A stretch of DNA of 64,000 bases from Nocardia asteroides. Lineage in GTDB: Bacteria > Actinomycetota > Actinomycetes > Mycobacteriales > Mycobacteriaceae. This document shows, piece by piece, positions 41,500 through 50,689 of the stretch; position 1 is the first letter of the stretch; each line of letters opens with the position of its first letter. Below the pieces are notes generated by a model. The model was given only the letters and a program-made list of their open reading frames with translations, was not told the DNA's origin and did no database searches. The stretch lies in the NCBI RefSeq assembly GCF_021183625.1, contig NZ_CP089214.1, positions 4,030,001 to 4,094,000 on the forward strand, given 5' to 3'. A program made the position numbers and the translations under genes.

Positions 41500-44400
41500 T
41501 GCCCGACCCCGCTACCGCTGTGTTGACGAAGCCCCCCGCCGCGCCCCAGGTCGCGCCGCAGGACTACCGCATTGCGCGCCTGATCGCGCTGATCGCCGGT
41601 GTGCTCGGTGCGCTGCTGGCGCTGGCGACGCCGTTCCTGCCGGTGACGCAGACGACGGCGGCGCTGCAGTGGCCGCAGGGCGGGGCGGTGGAGAGCGTGC
41701 AGGCGCCGCTGATGTCGCAGGTGCCGCTGGAGCTGCGGGCAACGATTCCGTGCTCCGCGGTGGAGCAGCTGCCGCCGCAGGGCGGGATGTTGCTGGCCAC
41801 GGCGCCGCCGCAGGGGACGGGGGCCGCGCTGGAGTCGCTCTTCGTGCGGGTCTCGGAGACCGCGGTCGACGTGATCGACCGCAACGCGGTGGTCGCGACG
41901 GCGGAGCGCGCCCGCATGGGCGAGTGCGGCACCATCGTGATCGGCTCGGATATCGACGCCACCACGGCGGTGTTCGACGGGCTGCTCACGCCGGAGGGCA
42001 AGCCGGTGGGGGGCACGCTCACCGGTGACCTGCGCCCGCAGGTGGTCGGCGTCTTCACCGACCTGCGCGGCGACGTCCCGGCGGGGCTCTCCTTCGACAT
42101 GGACGTCGACACCAGGTTCAGCACCAGCCCCACCTGGATCAAGCTGAGCGCGATGATCGGCGCGGTGCTGCTCACGCTGCTCGCGCTCGGCGCGCTGGCC
42201 AGGCTGGACGGCAGCGACGGCCGCGGCCACCGCCGCTTCCTGCCGCGCAACTGGCTGAAGCCGACCCTCGCCGACGGCGCCGTGATCGGCACCCTCGTGG
42301 TCTGGCACTTCATCGGCGCCAACACCTCCGACGACGGCTACATCCTGAGCATGGTGCGGGTGGCCCCGGACGCCGGGTACATGGCCAACTACTTCCGCTG
42401 GTTCGGCGTCCCCGAGGCGCCGTTCGGCTGGTACTACTACGTCATCCAGGTCTTCTCCGAGATCTCGACGGCAAGCCCGTGGGTCCGGGTGCCCGCGCTG
42501 CTCTGCGCGGTCCTCTGCTGGATGGTGATCAGCCGCGAGGTGGTGCCCCGCCTCGGCCGCGGTGTGCGGACCAGCCGGGTCGCGCTGTGGACCGGCGGCC
42601 TGGTCTTCCTCGCCTTCTGGCTGCCGTTCGACAACGGCCTGCGCTCGGAGCCGATCGTCGCGCTCGGCGCGCTGCTCACCTGGGTCTCGATCGAGCGCGC
42701 GGTGGCCACCGGCAGGCTGCTGCCCGCCGCCATCGCGATCCTCATCGCCGCCTTCACCCTCGCCGCCGCGCCGACCGGGCTCATGTGCGTGGCCGCGCTG
42801 CTCGCCGGCATCCGCCCGATGGTCCGGATCGCGGTGCGCTCCAGGCGCAGGCTCGGCGGCAGCCTGGCCGCGACCGCCGCGCTGCTCGCGCCGATAGCGG
42901 CCGCCGGGCTGCTCGTGCTCACCGTCGTCTACAGCGACCAGACCTTCGCCGGCATCCAGGAGGCGAACCGGGTGCGCCAGGCCACCGGCCCGAACCTGGC
43001 CTGGTACGAGGACTACCTGCGCTACTACTACCTGTTCGTGGAGACGGTGGACGGCTCGCTCTCCCGCCGCTTCGCCTTCCTGGTGATGCTGCTCTGCCTC
43101 TTCACCACGATGCTGGTGCTGCTGCGCAGGCGCCGGGTGCCCGGCATCGCGGCGGCGCCGACCTGGCGGCTCATGGGCATCGTCTTCGGGACGATCTTCT
43201 TCATGATGTTCAACCCGACCAAGTGGACGCACCACTTCGGCGCGTACGCGGGGATCGCGGGCTCGCTGGCGGCGGTCACCGCGGTCGCGGTGTCGGCATC
43301 GGCGCTGCGGGCGCGGAAGAACCGGGCGATCTTCCTGGCCGGGCTGCTGTTCGTGCTGGCGATCTCGTTCTCCGGGATCAACGGCTACTGGTACGTCTCC
43401 AGCTTCGGCGTCCCGTGGTTCGACAAGCGGATCTCGCTCTCCGGCTTCCAGTCCAACACGCTCATGCTTGTGCTCTTCGGCGCCGCGCTGGCGCTGGTGG
43501 CCTGGCTCTCGCTGCGCGAGGGGTACGCCAAGCCGCCGAGTTCGCCGCGCTCCGCGCGCGGGCAGCGGGTCCGCCGGTTCGCCGCGATCCCGCTCACCGT
43601 CGTCGCCGCGCTCATGGTGCTGATCGAGGTGGGGTCGCTGGCGAAGGGCGCGGTCTCGCAGTACCCGGGGTACTCGCTGGCCCGTGGCAATATCGACGCG
43701 CTGAGCGGCGATACCTGCGGCCTTGCCAACGACGTGCTGGTCGAGCCGGACCCGAACGGCGGCAGGCTGGAGCCGATCACCGACCCGGCGAACCCGGCCA
43801 CCGACCCGCTGGCGGGCGCGAACCCGGTCGGCTTCGACCCGAACGGCGTGCCGGACGACCTCTCCGCGGACAGCGTCGAGGTCAAGCCGGGCACCGGCAA
43901 CACCTCCACCCAGTCGGTCGGCGCCGCCTTCGCCGAGGGCGAGAGCGCGGGCACCGGCGGCGGCCAGGGCGCGCTCGGCGTCAACGGCAGCACCGTCGCG
44001 CTGCCCTACGGCCTCGACCCGGCGAGCACCCCGGTGCTCGGCAGCTACCAGGAGGGCGTGCAGCAGCCGGCCAACCTGACCTCCAGCTGGTACCAGCTGG
44101 CGCCGCGCTCGGCGGAGCGCCCGCTGGTCGTGATCACCGCGGCCGGCCGGATCCTCTCCTACGACGACACCGGCGCCATGAAGTACGGCCAGTCGCTCAC
44201 CGTCGACTACGGCAAGCGGCAGCCGGACGGCACCGTGGCGCAGCTCGGCACCTACCTGCCGCGCGACATCGGCCCGTTCCCGTCCTGGCGCAACCTGCGG
44301 GTGCCGCTGGACGAGATCGCGCCGGAGGCCGACGCGGTGCGCATCGTGGCCAACGACCCGATCCTGATCGGCGACCAGTGGCTGGCCTTCACCCCGCCGC

Positions 44401-44801
44401 GGATGCCGGAGCTGCGCTCGCTGAACGGTTACCTCGGCCGCGAACAGCCGATTCTGCTCGACTGGGCGGTCGGGCTGCAGTTCCCCTGCCAGCGACCGTT
44501 CGACCACGAGTACGGCGTCGCCGAGGTGCCGAACTACCGCATCCTGCCGGACCGGCCGCTGGCGATCAGCTCGACGAACACCTGGCAGGCCCAGGAGTTC
44601 GGCGGCCCGCTCGGCTTCTCGCAGATGCTGGCCCGCTCCACCACGGTGCCCACCTACCTGGAGAACGACTGGGCCCGCGACTGGGGTTCGCTGGAGCGCT
44701 ACGACCAGTACCGCTCGGCGGTCCCGGCGCAGCTGCGGACCGGCACCGTGAGCCGGTCCGGGCTCTGGACCCCGGGCCCGCTGCGGGTGTTCGCGCAGTA
44801 G
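41499..44801 (+). CDS. Arabinosyltransferase, EmbA/EmbB-like
   Basis: GT-C membrane enzyme extending the alpha-1,5/1,3 arabinan chains of arabinogalactan. 1100 residues: about 13-15 helices with the catalytic loop ANTSDDGYILSMVRV (DDx motif), the ethambutol-region sequence NYFRWFGVPEAPFGWYYYV, and a long C-terminal carbohydrate-binding region. The stretches ERSLSRRFAFL-like, MFNPTKWTHHFG and RSGLWTPGPLRVF are closest to EmbB/EmbA as I remember them. It stands alone, facing the rest of the cluster, rather than behind aftA. GTG 41499 is chosen for its leaderless -10; TTG 41490 is less likely. Confidence 0.9.
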   Translation: MPDPATAVLTKPPAAPQVAPQDYRIARLIALIAGVLGALLALATPFLPVTQTTAALQWPQGGAVESVQAPLMSQVPLELRATIPCSAVEQLPPQGGMLLATAPPQGTGAALESLFVRVSETAVDVIDRNAVVATAERARMGECGTIVIGSDIDATTAVFDGLLTPEGKPVGGTLTGDLRPQVVGVFTDLRGDVPAGLSFDMDVDTRFSTSPTWIKLSAMIGAVLLTLLALGALARLDGSDGRGHRRFLPRNWLKPTLADGAVIGTLVVWHFIGANTSDDGYILSMVRVAPDAGYMANYFRWFGVPEAPFGWYYYVIQVFSEISTASPWVRVPALLCAVLCWMVISREVVPRLGRGVRTSRVALWTGGLVFLAFWLPFDNGLRSEPIVALGALLTWVSIERAVATGRLLPAAIAILIAAFTLAAAPTGLMCVAALLAGIRPMVRIAVRSRRRLGGSLAATAALLAPIAAAGLLVLTVVYSDQTFAGIQEANRVRQATGPNLAWYEDYLRYYYLFVETVDGSLSRRFAFLVMLLCLFTTMLVLLRRRRVPGIAAAPTWRLMGIVFGTIFFMMFNPTKWTHHFGAYAGIAGSLAAVTAVAVSASALRARKNRAIFLAGLLFVLAISFSGINGYWYVSSFGVPWFDKRISLSGFQSNTLMLVLFGAALALVAWLSLREGYAKPPSSPRSARGQRVRRFAAIPLTVVAALMVLIEVGSLAKGAVSQYPGYSLARGNIDALSGDTCGLANDVLVEPDPNGGRLEPITDPANPATDPLAGANPVGFDPNGVPDDLSADSVEVKPGTGNTSTQSVGAAFAEGESAGTGGGQGALGVNGSTVALPYGLDPASTPVLGSYQEGVQQPANLTSSWYQLAPRSAERPLVVITAAGRILSYDDTGAMKYGQSLTVDYGKRQPDGTVAQLGTYLPRDIGPFPSWRNLRVPLDEIAPEADAVRIVANDPILIGDQWLAFTPPRMPELRSLNGYLGREQPILLDWAVGLQFPCQRPFDHEYGVAEVPNYRILPDRPLAISSTNTWQAQEFGGPLGFSQMLARSTTVPTYLENDWARDWGSLERYDQYRSAVPAQLRTGTVSRSGLWTPGPLRVFAQ

Positions 44802-44857
44802 CACCCGCGGTATTCGGCGGCCGCCCCGCGCGGCCGCCGACGGGGTAGGTACCGACA

Positions 44858-44911
44858 CGACGAAGGCCGTCGGGCGGCGCTGGTTCAGCGCCTCCCCGAC
44901 GGCCTTCGTCG
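44858..44911. terminator. Strong double-stem terminator between convergent genes
   Basis: Perfect 17-bp outer stem CGACGAAGGCCGTCGGG (44858-44874) with its complement (44895-44911), enclosing a second 7-bp stem GGCGCTG/CAGCGCC. It lies between the plus-strand emb gene and the minus-strand small ORF and is symmetrical, so it can act in both directions. Confidence 0.85.
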
Positions 44912-44949
44912 GTTCGCTCGGAGTGCCGGGGCAACCGGGCGCGCAGTGG

Positions 44950-45111
44950 CTAGACCTTGGTCAACCGCCGCCCCAATTCCCTGCGGAGTACTTCCTGGGG
45001 AGGGAGCTTGGACAGCATCCGCAGCACGGCGGGGCGCAGTTCGCGCTGCTCCTCCTCGTTCAGCAATCCGACGAGGTCGCGCAGCTCCATGTCATCGAAT
45101 TCCGTGGTCAT
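44950..45111 (-). CDS. Small hypothetical protein, 53 residues, downstream of emb
   Basis: MTTEFDDMELRDLVGLLNEE at the start and LRRELGRRLTKV at the end: a charged, helical, soluble protein with alternating acidic and basic patches. ATG 45111 lies 7 nt after a -10-like TACCCT (45124-45119), so it is probably leaderless and transcribed on its own, with the strong terminator just downstream. It is 164 bp below the emb stop. I do not recognise a family; a small regulatory or adaptor protein is possible. Confidence 0.6.
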   Translation of the reverse strand: MTTEFDDMELRDLVGLLNEEEQRELRPAVLRMLSKLPPQEVLRRELGRRLTKV

Positions 45112-45275
45112 ACGGGTCAGGGTACGTATCCATTCGGAAGTTCGCCGGGCAATCCGACGCGCGGCTGCGAAGATGCGAAACCCTGCCCGGCGACCTGCCA
45201 GGACGGTAGCGGGAGTGTCACCGGAGCCTTCGCACCCTGTGTGGAACGTTCGCTCCGGCAACGGTTTTGCCCCCG

Positions 45276-48200
45276 CTACCGCACCCGGATCGGTGCCTCC
45301 GCCGCGAGCCCCGACCGGGTCACCTCGGTGACCGAGACCGTCGCGGGCACCGCGGCCGGGTCGAGCGGGGTGAAGCGCTCGAGCGCACCCCAGTCCCGGC
45401 CCCAGTCGTTGTCGAGGTAGGTCGGCACGGTCTGCGCGTCCAGCAGCAGCCCGGTCCAGCCGAGCGGGCCGCCGCCGATATCGTCCTGCCAGGCATTGGA
45501 GGCGTCCGAGCCGACCCGGTCCGGCAGGATGCGCCAGCGCGGCACCTCCGCGACCCCGTGCGCGTGGTCGAACGGCCGCTGGCACGGGAACGCCAGCCCG
45601 ACGTGCCAGTCGAGCAGCACCGGGTCGGCCGTGCCGACGACGCTGCTCAGCGTCGCGAGCTCGGGCAGCCGGGGCGGGGTGACGGCGAGCCACTGCTTCG
45701 GGGTGATGTCGTTGTCCACCGCGACCAGCCGCACCGCGTTCGCCTCCATCGGGATCCCGTCCAGCGGCACCCGCAGGTTCCGCCAGGACGGCGACGGCCC
45801 GATGTCGAGCGGAAGCACCGAGCCGAGCGGGCGCACCGAATCGCCGTCGCGCACCCCGTACTCCAGCTTCAGGTCGGAGCCGTAGGTGGCGATGCCGTCG
45901 GCGTCGACCGAGCGGATCCGGCCCGCCGCGGTGATCACAAGCGTCCGGTAGGCGGGGTCGTGGCGCATGCTGTCGCCGAGGTTCAGGCCGTACCACTCGG
46001 TGGTCAGCGACGCCTGCTGCTGCACGCCGTCCTGGAAACTGCCGAGCACCGGGGTGCGAGCGGGGTCGAGGCCGAAGGGCAGCGCCACGGTGCTGCCGTT
46101 GATCCCGGTCCGGTCGGAGACGCCGCCGCCGGTGCCCGCCCCGGTCGTGTTGGTCGTCTTGTTCTCGGCGCCGCCGTCCACCGAGTTGGCGCCGCCGCTC
46201 GAGGTCTCCTCGGCATCCGCGGTGAGGTCGGCCGCGACGCCGTCCGGGGTGAAGCCGGTGTTCTTCGCGGCGAGGCCGTCGGCGGCGCTGCCGGTGATCG
46301 GGAGCAGCACCGAATCGGGAGTGTCGGTCTCGACAAGCACCTCGTCGGCGAGCGCGCAGGGCTGCCCGGCCAGTGCGCGGGCATTGGAGAGCGCGATGCT
46401 GTAGGCGGGCGCCTGCCCGGCCGCGCCCTTGAGCAGCGAGGCCACCTCGAAGAGCACGAGCAGCGCCGCCGCGACGGTGAGCGGCGCCGCGGCGAGCCGG
46501 TCGAACCGGCCGGGCGCGCCCGCCGGGCGGAACGGGGCGCGGTAGTGCGCCCATGCCGCGACCAGCAGCGCGACCCCGGCCAGCCCGAGGAACAGCGTCG
46601 AGAGCCCCGTGCCTGCCACCAGCGGCGCCTTGTCCCACCACGGAACGCCGTAGCTGGAGACGTACCACCAGCCGTTCGAGCCGGTGAAGGTGATGGCGAG
46701 CACGAAGAGCACCGCCGCCGCGAAGAGCGCGCGGTTGCGCGTCTGTTTGATGCCGTTCACGCCGACCGCGACGGCGGCGAGCGCGGCCAGCGAGGCGGCC
46801 AGCCCGGCGTAGACGCCGAAGTGGTGCGTCCACTTGGTCGGGGTGAACATCATGAGCAGCAGCGCGCCGAAGACGATGCCGAGAATCCGCACCGACGGCC
46901 CGCGCGCGGTGCCGGGGATGCCGTTCTTGCGCAGCACCTGCAGCACGCAGACCAGCAGGCAGAGCAGCATGAGCAGGACCCCGAAGCGGCGCGCGAGCGA
47001 GCCGTCCGGGGCGAGCATGAGCAGCGAGTCCCAGCGGGTGCGCTCGTCGAACCAGGCCACGTTCGGCCCGACCTCGGTGCGCACCCGGGTGGCCTCGCGC
47101 ACCGTCGCCAGCGTCTGGTCGGCGAAGACCACCACCAGCACGGCGGTGCCTGCGGCCAGGATCGGCGCGCCGTAGGCGAGGTAGCGCAGCGCGGTGCCGG
47201 CCCGGCCGACCGGGTTCGAGCCGCGCACCTTGCGGACCAGCACCACCAGCGCGGGGCGGGAACCGGCGAGCAGCGCGGCCAGGCAGATCAGCCCGGTCGG
47301 CCCGGCGGCCAGCGAGAAGGCGGCGATCAGCACGCCCAGCGCGGCCGGGAGGAGCCTGCCGGTGGCGATGGCGCGCTCGATCGAGCACCAGGTGAGCAGC
47401 GCGCCCGCGGCGATCAGCGGCTCCGGGCGCAGGCCGTTGTCGTAGGGCAGCCAGAAGGCGAGGAAGACCAGCCCGGCGGTCCACAGCGCGACGCGGTCGC
47501 GGCGCACCCGCGCGCCGAGCCGGGGCAGCACCTCGCGGCTGATCACCAGCCAGCAGACGATGCCGGCCAGCAGCGCGGGCAGCCGCATCCACGGGCTGGA
47601 GGTGGAGATCTGGGCCATCCAGGCCAGCACCTCGTAGGACCAGCCGAACGGCGCCTCCGGCACCCCGAACCAGCGGTAGTAGTTCGCCAGGTACCCGGAG
47701 TGCTCCGAGACCCGGGCCATGTTCAGGATGTAGCCGTCGTCGGAGGTGTTGGCGCCGATCACGTGCCAGAGCGCCAGCGTGCCGAGCACCGCGACGTCGG
47801 CGAGGGTGCACCGCCACCAGTGCGCGGGCAGCACGCGGCGGGCCCTTCGGCCGTCGGCGGTGTCCAGGAAGTGCAGCGCGACCAGCGCGATCAGGGTGGC
47901 GAGTACGGCCAGCACCATGACCGTCAGCTTGAGCGGGGACGGGCTGGAGGTGAAGCGCGAGTCGAGCTCGGCGTGCAGGGTCGCGCCGCCGAGCTGCTGC
48001 TCGCCCAGGTCGGTGAAGACGCCCACCAGCTGCGGGCGGATGTCGCGGGTGACGGTGTTGCGGAACGCGGTTCCGTCCGCCCGCGTCGCGCCGGTGAACT
48101 CGACGGTCGCGGCTTTGTCGTCCACCGTCGCGGTGATCGCGGTGCAGCCCTGGATCTCGGCCACCGGCGCCGCGAGCATGGGGACGTCGCGCAGCAGCAC

Positions 48201-48542
48201 GGAGAGGGTGTCGTCGCGGACGGTCACGGTGAGGCCCTTGGCGCTCGCGTCCGGCGAAGCGGGGGGAATCGTGGAGAGCAGGGTCGTGCCCTGCTCCGGT
48301 GCGGCTGTCCCGGTCGCGTCGAGCAGTGCGCAGGGGAGCGTGGCGTCCAGGCGCAGCGGGACGTAGGAGATCAGCGGCGCCTCCACCGAGGCGGCCCCCG
48401 CCTGCGGCCAGTCCAGCGCCGTCGCCTCCTGGCGCACCGGCAGCAACGGTGTGAGCAGGGCGAGTACGAACCCGAGCAGCCCGGAGACGAGGGCGATCAG
48501 GCGGTATCGGGTGAACGCAGCGGTGGGTCGGTCCGGTCGCAC
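45276..48542 (-). CDS. embC: Arabinosyltransferase in the embC position
   Basis: Second Emb-family enzyme, 1088 residues. Catalytic loop ANTSDDGYILNMARVSE, NYYRWFGVPEAPFGWSYEV, about 13 helices, MFTPTKWTHHFG, and a C-terminal lectin-like domain with GLAFPCQRPF. It follows aftA on the same strand, as embC does in mycobacteria, hence the symbol; sequence alone does not separate the Emb types for me. GTG 48542 is leaderless: TAGCAT (48556-48551) ends 8 nt upstream. The long Thr/Gly/Ser-rich stretch near residue 770 (DAEETSSGGANSVDGGAE) is a flexible insertion. Confidence 0.85.
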   Translation of the reverse strand: MRPDRPTAAFTRYRLIALVSGLLGFVLALLTPLLPVRQEATALDWPQAGAASVEAPLISYVPLRLDATLPCALLDATGTAAPEQGTTLLSTIPPASPDASAKGLTVTVRDDTLSVLLRDVPMLAAPVAEIQGCTAITATVDDKAATVEFTGATRADGTAFRNTVTRDIRPQLVGVFTDLGEQQLGGATLHAELDSRFTSSPSPLKLTVMVLAVLATLIALVALHFLDTADGRRARRVLPAHWWRCTLADVAVLGTLALWHVIGANTSDDGYILNMARVSEHSGYLANYYRWFGVPEAPFGWSYEVLAWMAQISTSSPWMRLPALLAGIVCWLVISREVLPRLGARVRRDRVALWTAGLVFLAFWLPYDNGLRPEPLIAAGALLTWCSIERAIATGRLLPAALGVLIAAFSLAAGPTGLICLAALLAGSRPALVVLVRKVRGSNPVGRAGTALRYLAYGAPILAAGTAVLVVVFADQTLATVREATRVRTEVGPNVAWFDERTRWDSLLMLAPDGSLARRFGVLLMLLCLLVCVLQVLRKNGIPGTARGPSVRILGIVFGALLLMMFTPTKWTHHFGVYAGLAASLAALAAVAVGVNGIKQTRNRALFAAAVLFVLAITFTGSNGWWYVSSYGVPWWDKAPLVAGTGLSTLFLGLAGVALLVAAWAHYRAPFRPAGAPGRFDRLAAAPLTVAAALLVLFEVASLLKGAAGQAPAYSIALSNARALAGQPCALADEVLVETDTPDSVLLPITGSAADGLAAKNTGFTPDGVAADLTADAEETSSGGANSVDGGAENKTTNTTGAGTGGGVSDRTGINGSTVALPFGLDPARTPVLGSFQDGVQQQASLTTEWYGLNLGDSMRHDPAYRTLVITAAGRIRSVDADGIATYGSDLKLEYGVRDGDSVRPLGSVLPLDIGPSPSWRNLRVPLDGIPMEANAVRLVAVDNDITPKQWLAVTPPRLPELATLSSVVGTADPVLLDWHVGLAFPCQRPFDHAHGVAEVPRWRILPDRVGSDASNAWQDDIGGGPLGWTGLLLDAQTVPTYLDNDWGRDWGALERFTPLDPAAVPATVSVTEVTRSGLAAEAPIRVR

Positions 48543-48556
48543 GGTCGTTGATGCTA
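48543..48556 (-). promoter_or_regulatory. Leaderless promoter of minus-strand emb gene
   Basis: TAGCAT (48556-48551 on minus) followed by CAACGACC and GTG 48542. Same -10-plus-8-nt layout as the plus-strand emb gene and glf. It means this emb gene need not depend on read-through from aftA 110 bp upstream. Confidence 0.55.
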
Positions 48557-48666
48557 TAGACCGCTCGCGGCGGCACCGAGGGCGCGCACGTCCCAGCCCC
48601 GCGCGTCGGCTGCCGACACCGGCTCCGCGCCGACGGGCAGTGCGGTGCCGCCGTCCGCCGAAAACC

Positions 48667-50685
48667 TCAGCGCGCGACGGTGACCAGCGTGAACGGTCCG
48701 ATATCGGTGACCGTGAAGGCCGGGTCGGCGAAGAGCTCGGCGGGGAAACTCACCGTGTAGCGGCGCACGTTCGGGTCGTTCGGGTAGACGTCGGCGGCCA
48801 GCCGCAGGGTGTAACCGTCGCCGCCGCGCCGGAAGAGGAAGGCGTCCGGCGCGCGCCACGGCGCGGCGTCGAGCGCGGCCAGCAGCTCGGCGGGGGTCTC
48901 CAGCTCGCTCCAGCGCTCGATGGCGGCGGCGCGGCCGCCGAAATCGGCGAGCGGGTTGGCGTAGTGCGAGGTCAGCCCCTGGAAGCCGAAGTACGGGTAG
49001 TAGGCGAGGAAGCTGGTGTCCGCGGTGAGCAGCACGGTGTCGGCGGGGGCGCGGCCGGTCCGCGCGCGCAGCGCCTCGTCGATCTGCCGGTAGTGCGTGA
49101 CCGCGGAGGGGTCGCGCTTGTCGGCGCGGTTGCCGTCGCCGTCGGTGTCGGTGTAGGCGGTGGTGATCTCGGCGGCGAGCACGTGCGGGATCTGCTGCGC
49201 GAAGGCGAACGCACCGGCCAGCCCCACCGCGACGGCGACCGCGCGGAACCGCTCCGGCTCGTTCAGTGCCTGGTAGACGGCGCGCGCGCCCTCGAAGAAG
49301 CCGAACGTCCCGGCCGCCGCGAGCAGCACGAGCAGGATCGGCTCCAGCCGGAAGGAGAGCAGGGTGGTGCCCGCCGCGGTGGCCAGCATGGAGAGCAGCG
49401 TCCACAGGTACACCGCGACGACGCCGATGCCGAGCGCCTGCGCCCGCCGGGACGAACCGATCCGGACCACCAGCCAGACCAGGCCGAGCAGGCAGAGCGC
49501 GCCGCGCAGCGAGAACTCGGCCATGGGCAGCGGGAGTTCGGCCCCGGCCTCCGGGAGGTAGTGGAAGGCGCCGCCGCCGAGCGCGACCTTCCCGGTCACC
49601 GACTCCAGCAGGTACGGGGTCCAGACCAGCAGCGCGACCAGCACGGAGATCCCCGCGATCACCGCCAGGCGGGCGAGCGGCGGCACCGCCGCCCGCCACG
49701 CCGACGCCCCCGAGACGTCGGCGGGCTCCGCACTCGCGGGACTTCCGGCGAACTTCGCGGCACCGCGCGCCGAAGCGGGCCGCGCGCGCAAACCCTCGCG
49801 CCCCGCCCGGCGAGCCCGCACCGCGAAGTACGCCGCGATCAACCCCATGAGCCCCACCGCGAACGCCGCCAGCGCCGCGTACAGCGTGTAGAACGTCGCG
49901 CACAGCCCGAGGAACAGCCCGGTGCCGAGCACCGCGCCCCACCCGCCTGCCGACGCCCCGCGCGGCCCCGGCCGGTGCAGCGCGCCCCAGGCGAGCACCA
50001 GCGCGGGCGCGATCAGCACGACGAGCACGGCGCTGTACGCCTCCGGCGCGGCATAGGCGAGCGTGAGCGCGACCGTCGCCGCCGTCACCGCGACCGCCAG
50101 ATCAGCCCGGATCAGCTCACTCCAGAGCACCAGCGCCAGCACCGACGCCACCGCGAGCGCCACGATGGCGTACGGCTTGAAGACCTCCCACCCGTCCATG
50201 CCGAGCAGGTTCGCGACCCGCCCGCCCAGCCAGAACCACCCGGCCGGGTAGAACGGCGGCAGGTCGGCGTAGGTCATGTCGCGCAGCGCGGCGCTGTCGG
50301 TGAGCCGGGTCAGGTACTCGGTGCGGAACTCCTGGTCCACCGAGATCCCGAAGAGGTACAGCTTCGTCGCGGCCAGCGGCATCCCGAGCGTGACGGTGAC
50401 GAAGGTCGAGATCCCGGCCCAGGAGAGCAGCCTCGCGAGCCACGGCAGCCGGTGCCGCCGGAGCAGCACGACCGCGGCGACCAGCAGCACCGCCGCGCCC
50501 ACCTGCCCCACCGTGCTGAGCGCCCGCGTGACATTCGAGGAATTGAACGCGGGCCACTCCACCAGCGAGAACGCCACCAGCTGCACCGCGGCCACGGCGG
50601 CGGCCACCACCGCGGCGAGCAGCGCGTTGCCCATCCCCCTGGCGGCGCGGCGGGACAGGATCGCCAGGGGGCCGGTGCTGGTCAA
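48667..50685 (-). CDS. aftA: Arabinofuranosyltransferase AftA
   Basis: Adds the first arabinofuranose to the galactan chain, priming arabinan synthesis. 672 residues with about 11 helices in the N-terminal 470 residues and a C-terminal soluble domain. The diagnostic stretch MPLAATKLYLFGISVDQEFRTEYLTRLTDSAALRDMTYADLPPFYPAGWFW is nearly identical to mycobacterial AftA in my memory. The C-terminal domain has YTDTDGDGNRADKR and YPNDPNVRRYTVSF. TTG 50685, 4 nt after the dprE2 stop, is the likeliest start; ATG 50634 is the alternative. Confidence 0.93.
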   Translation of the reverse strand: MTSTGPLAILSRRAARGMGNALLAAVVAAAVAAVQLVAFSLVEWPAFNSSNVTRALSTVGQVGAAVLLVAAVVLLRRHRLPWLARLLSWAGISTFVTVTLGMPLAATKLYLFGISVDQEFRTEYLTRLTDSAALRDMTYADLPPFYPAGWFWLGGRVANLLGMDGWEVFKPYAIVALAVASVLALVLWSELIRADLAVAVTAATVALTLAYAAPEAYSAVLVVLIAPALVLAWGALHRPGPRGASAGGWGAVLGTGLFLGLCATFYTLYAALAAFAVGLMGLIAAYFAVRARRAGREGLRARPASARGAAKFAGSPASAEPADVSGASAWRAAVPPLARLAVIAGISVLVALLVWTPYLLESVTGKVALGGGAFHYLPEAGAELPLPMAEFSLRGALCLLGLVWLVVRIGSSRRAQALGIGVVAVYLWTLLSMLATAAGTTLLSFRLEPILLVLLAAAGTFGFFEGARAVYQALNEPERFRAVAVAVGLAGAFAFAQQIPHVLAAEITTAYTDTDGDGNRADKRDPSAVTHYRQIDEALRARTGRAPADTVLLTADTSFLAYYPYFGFQGLTSHYANPLADFGGRAAAIERWSELETPAELLAALDAAPWRAPDAFLFRRGGDGYTLRLAADVYPNDPNVRRYTVSFPAELFADPAFTVTDIGPFTLVTVAR

Positions 50686-50689
50686 GTGA

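Noticed and set aside
44923..45420. Plus-strand ORF opposite the small 53-codon gene
   Set aside because: Shadow of the minus-strand ORF and emb 3' end.
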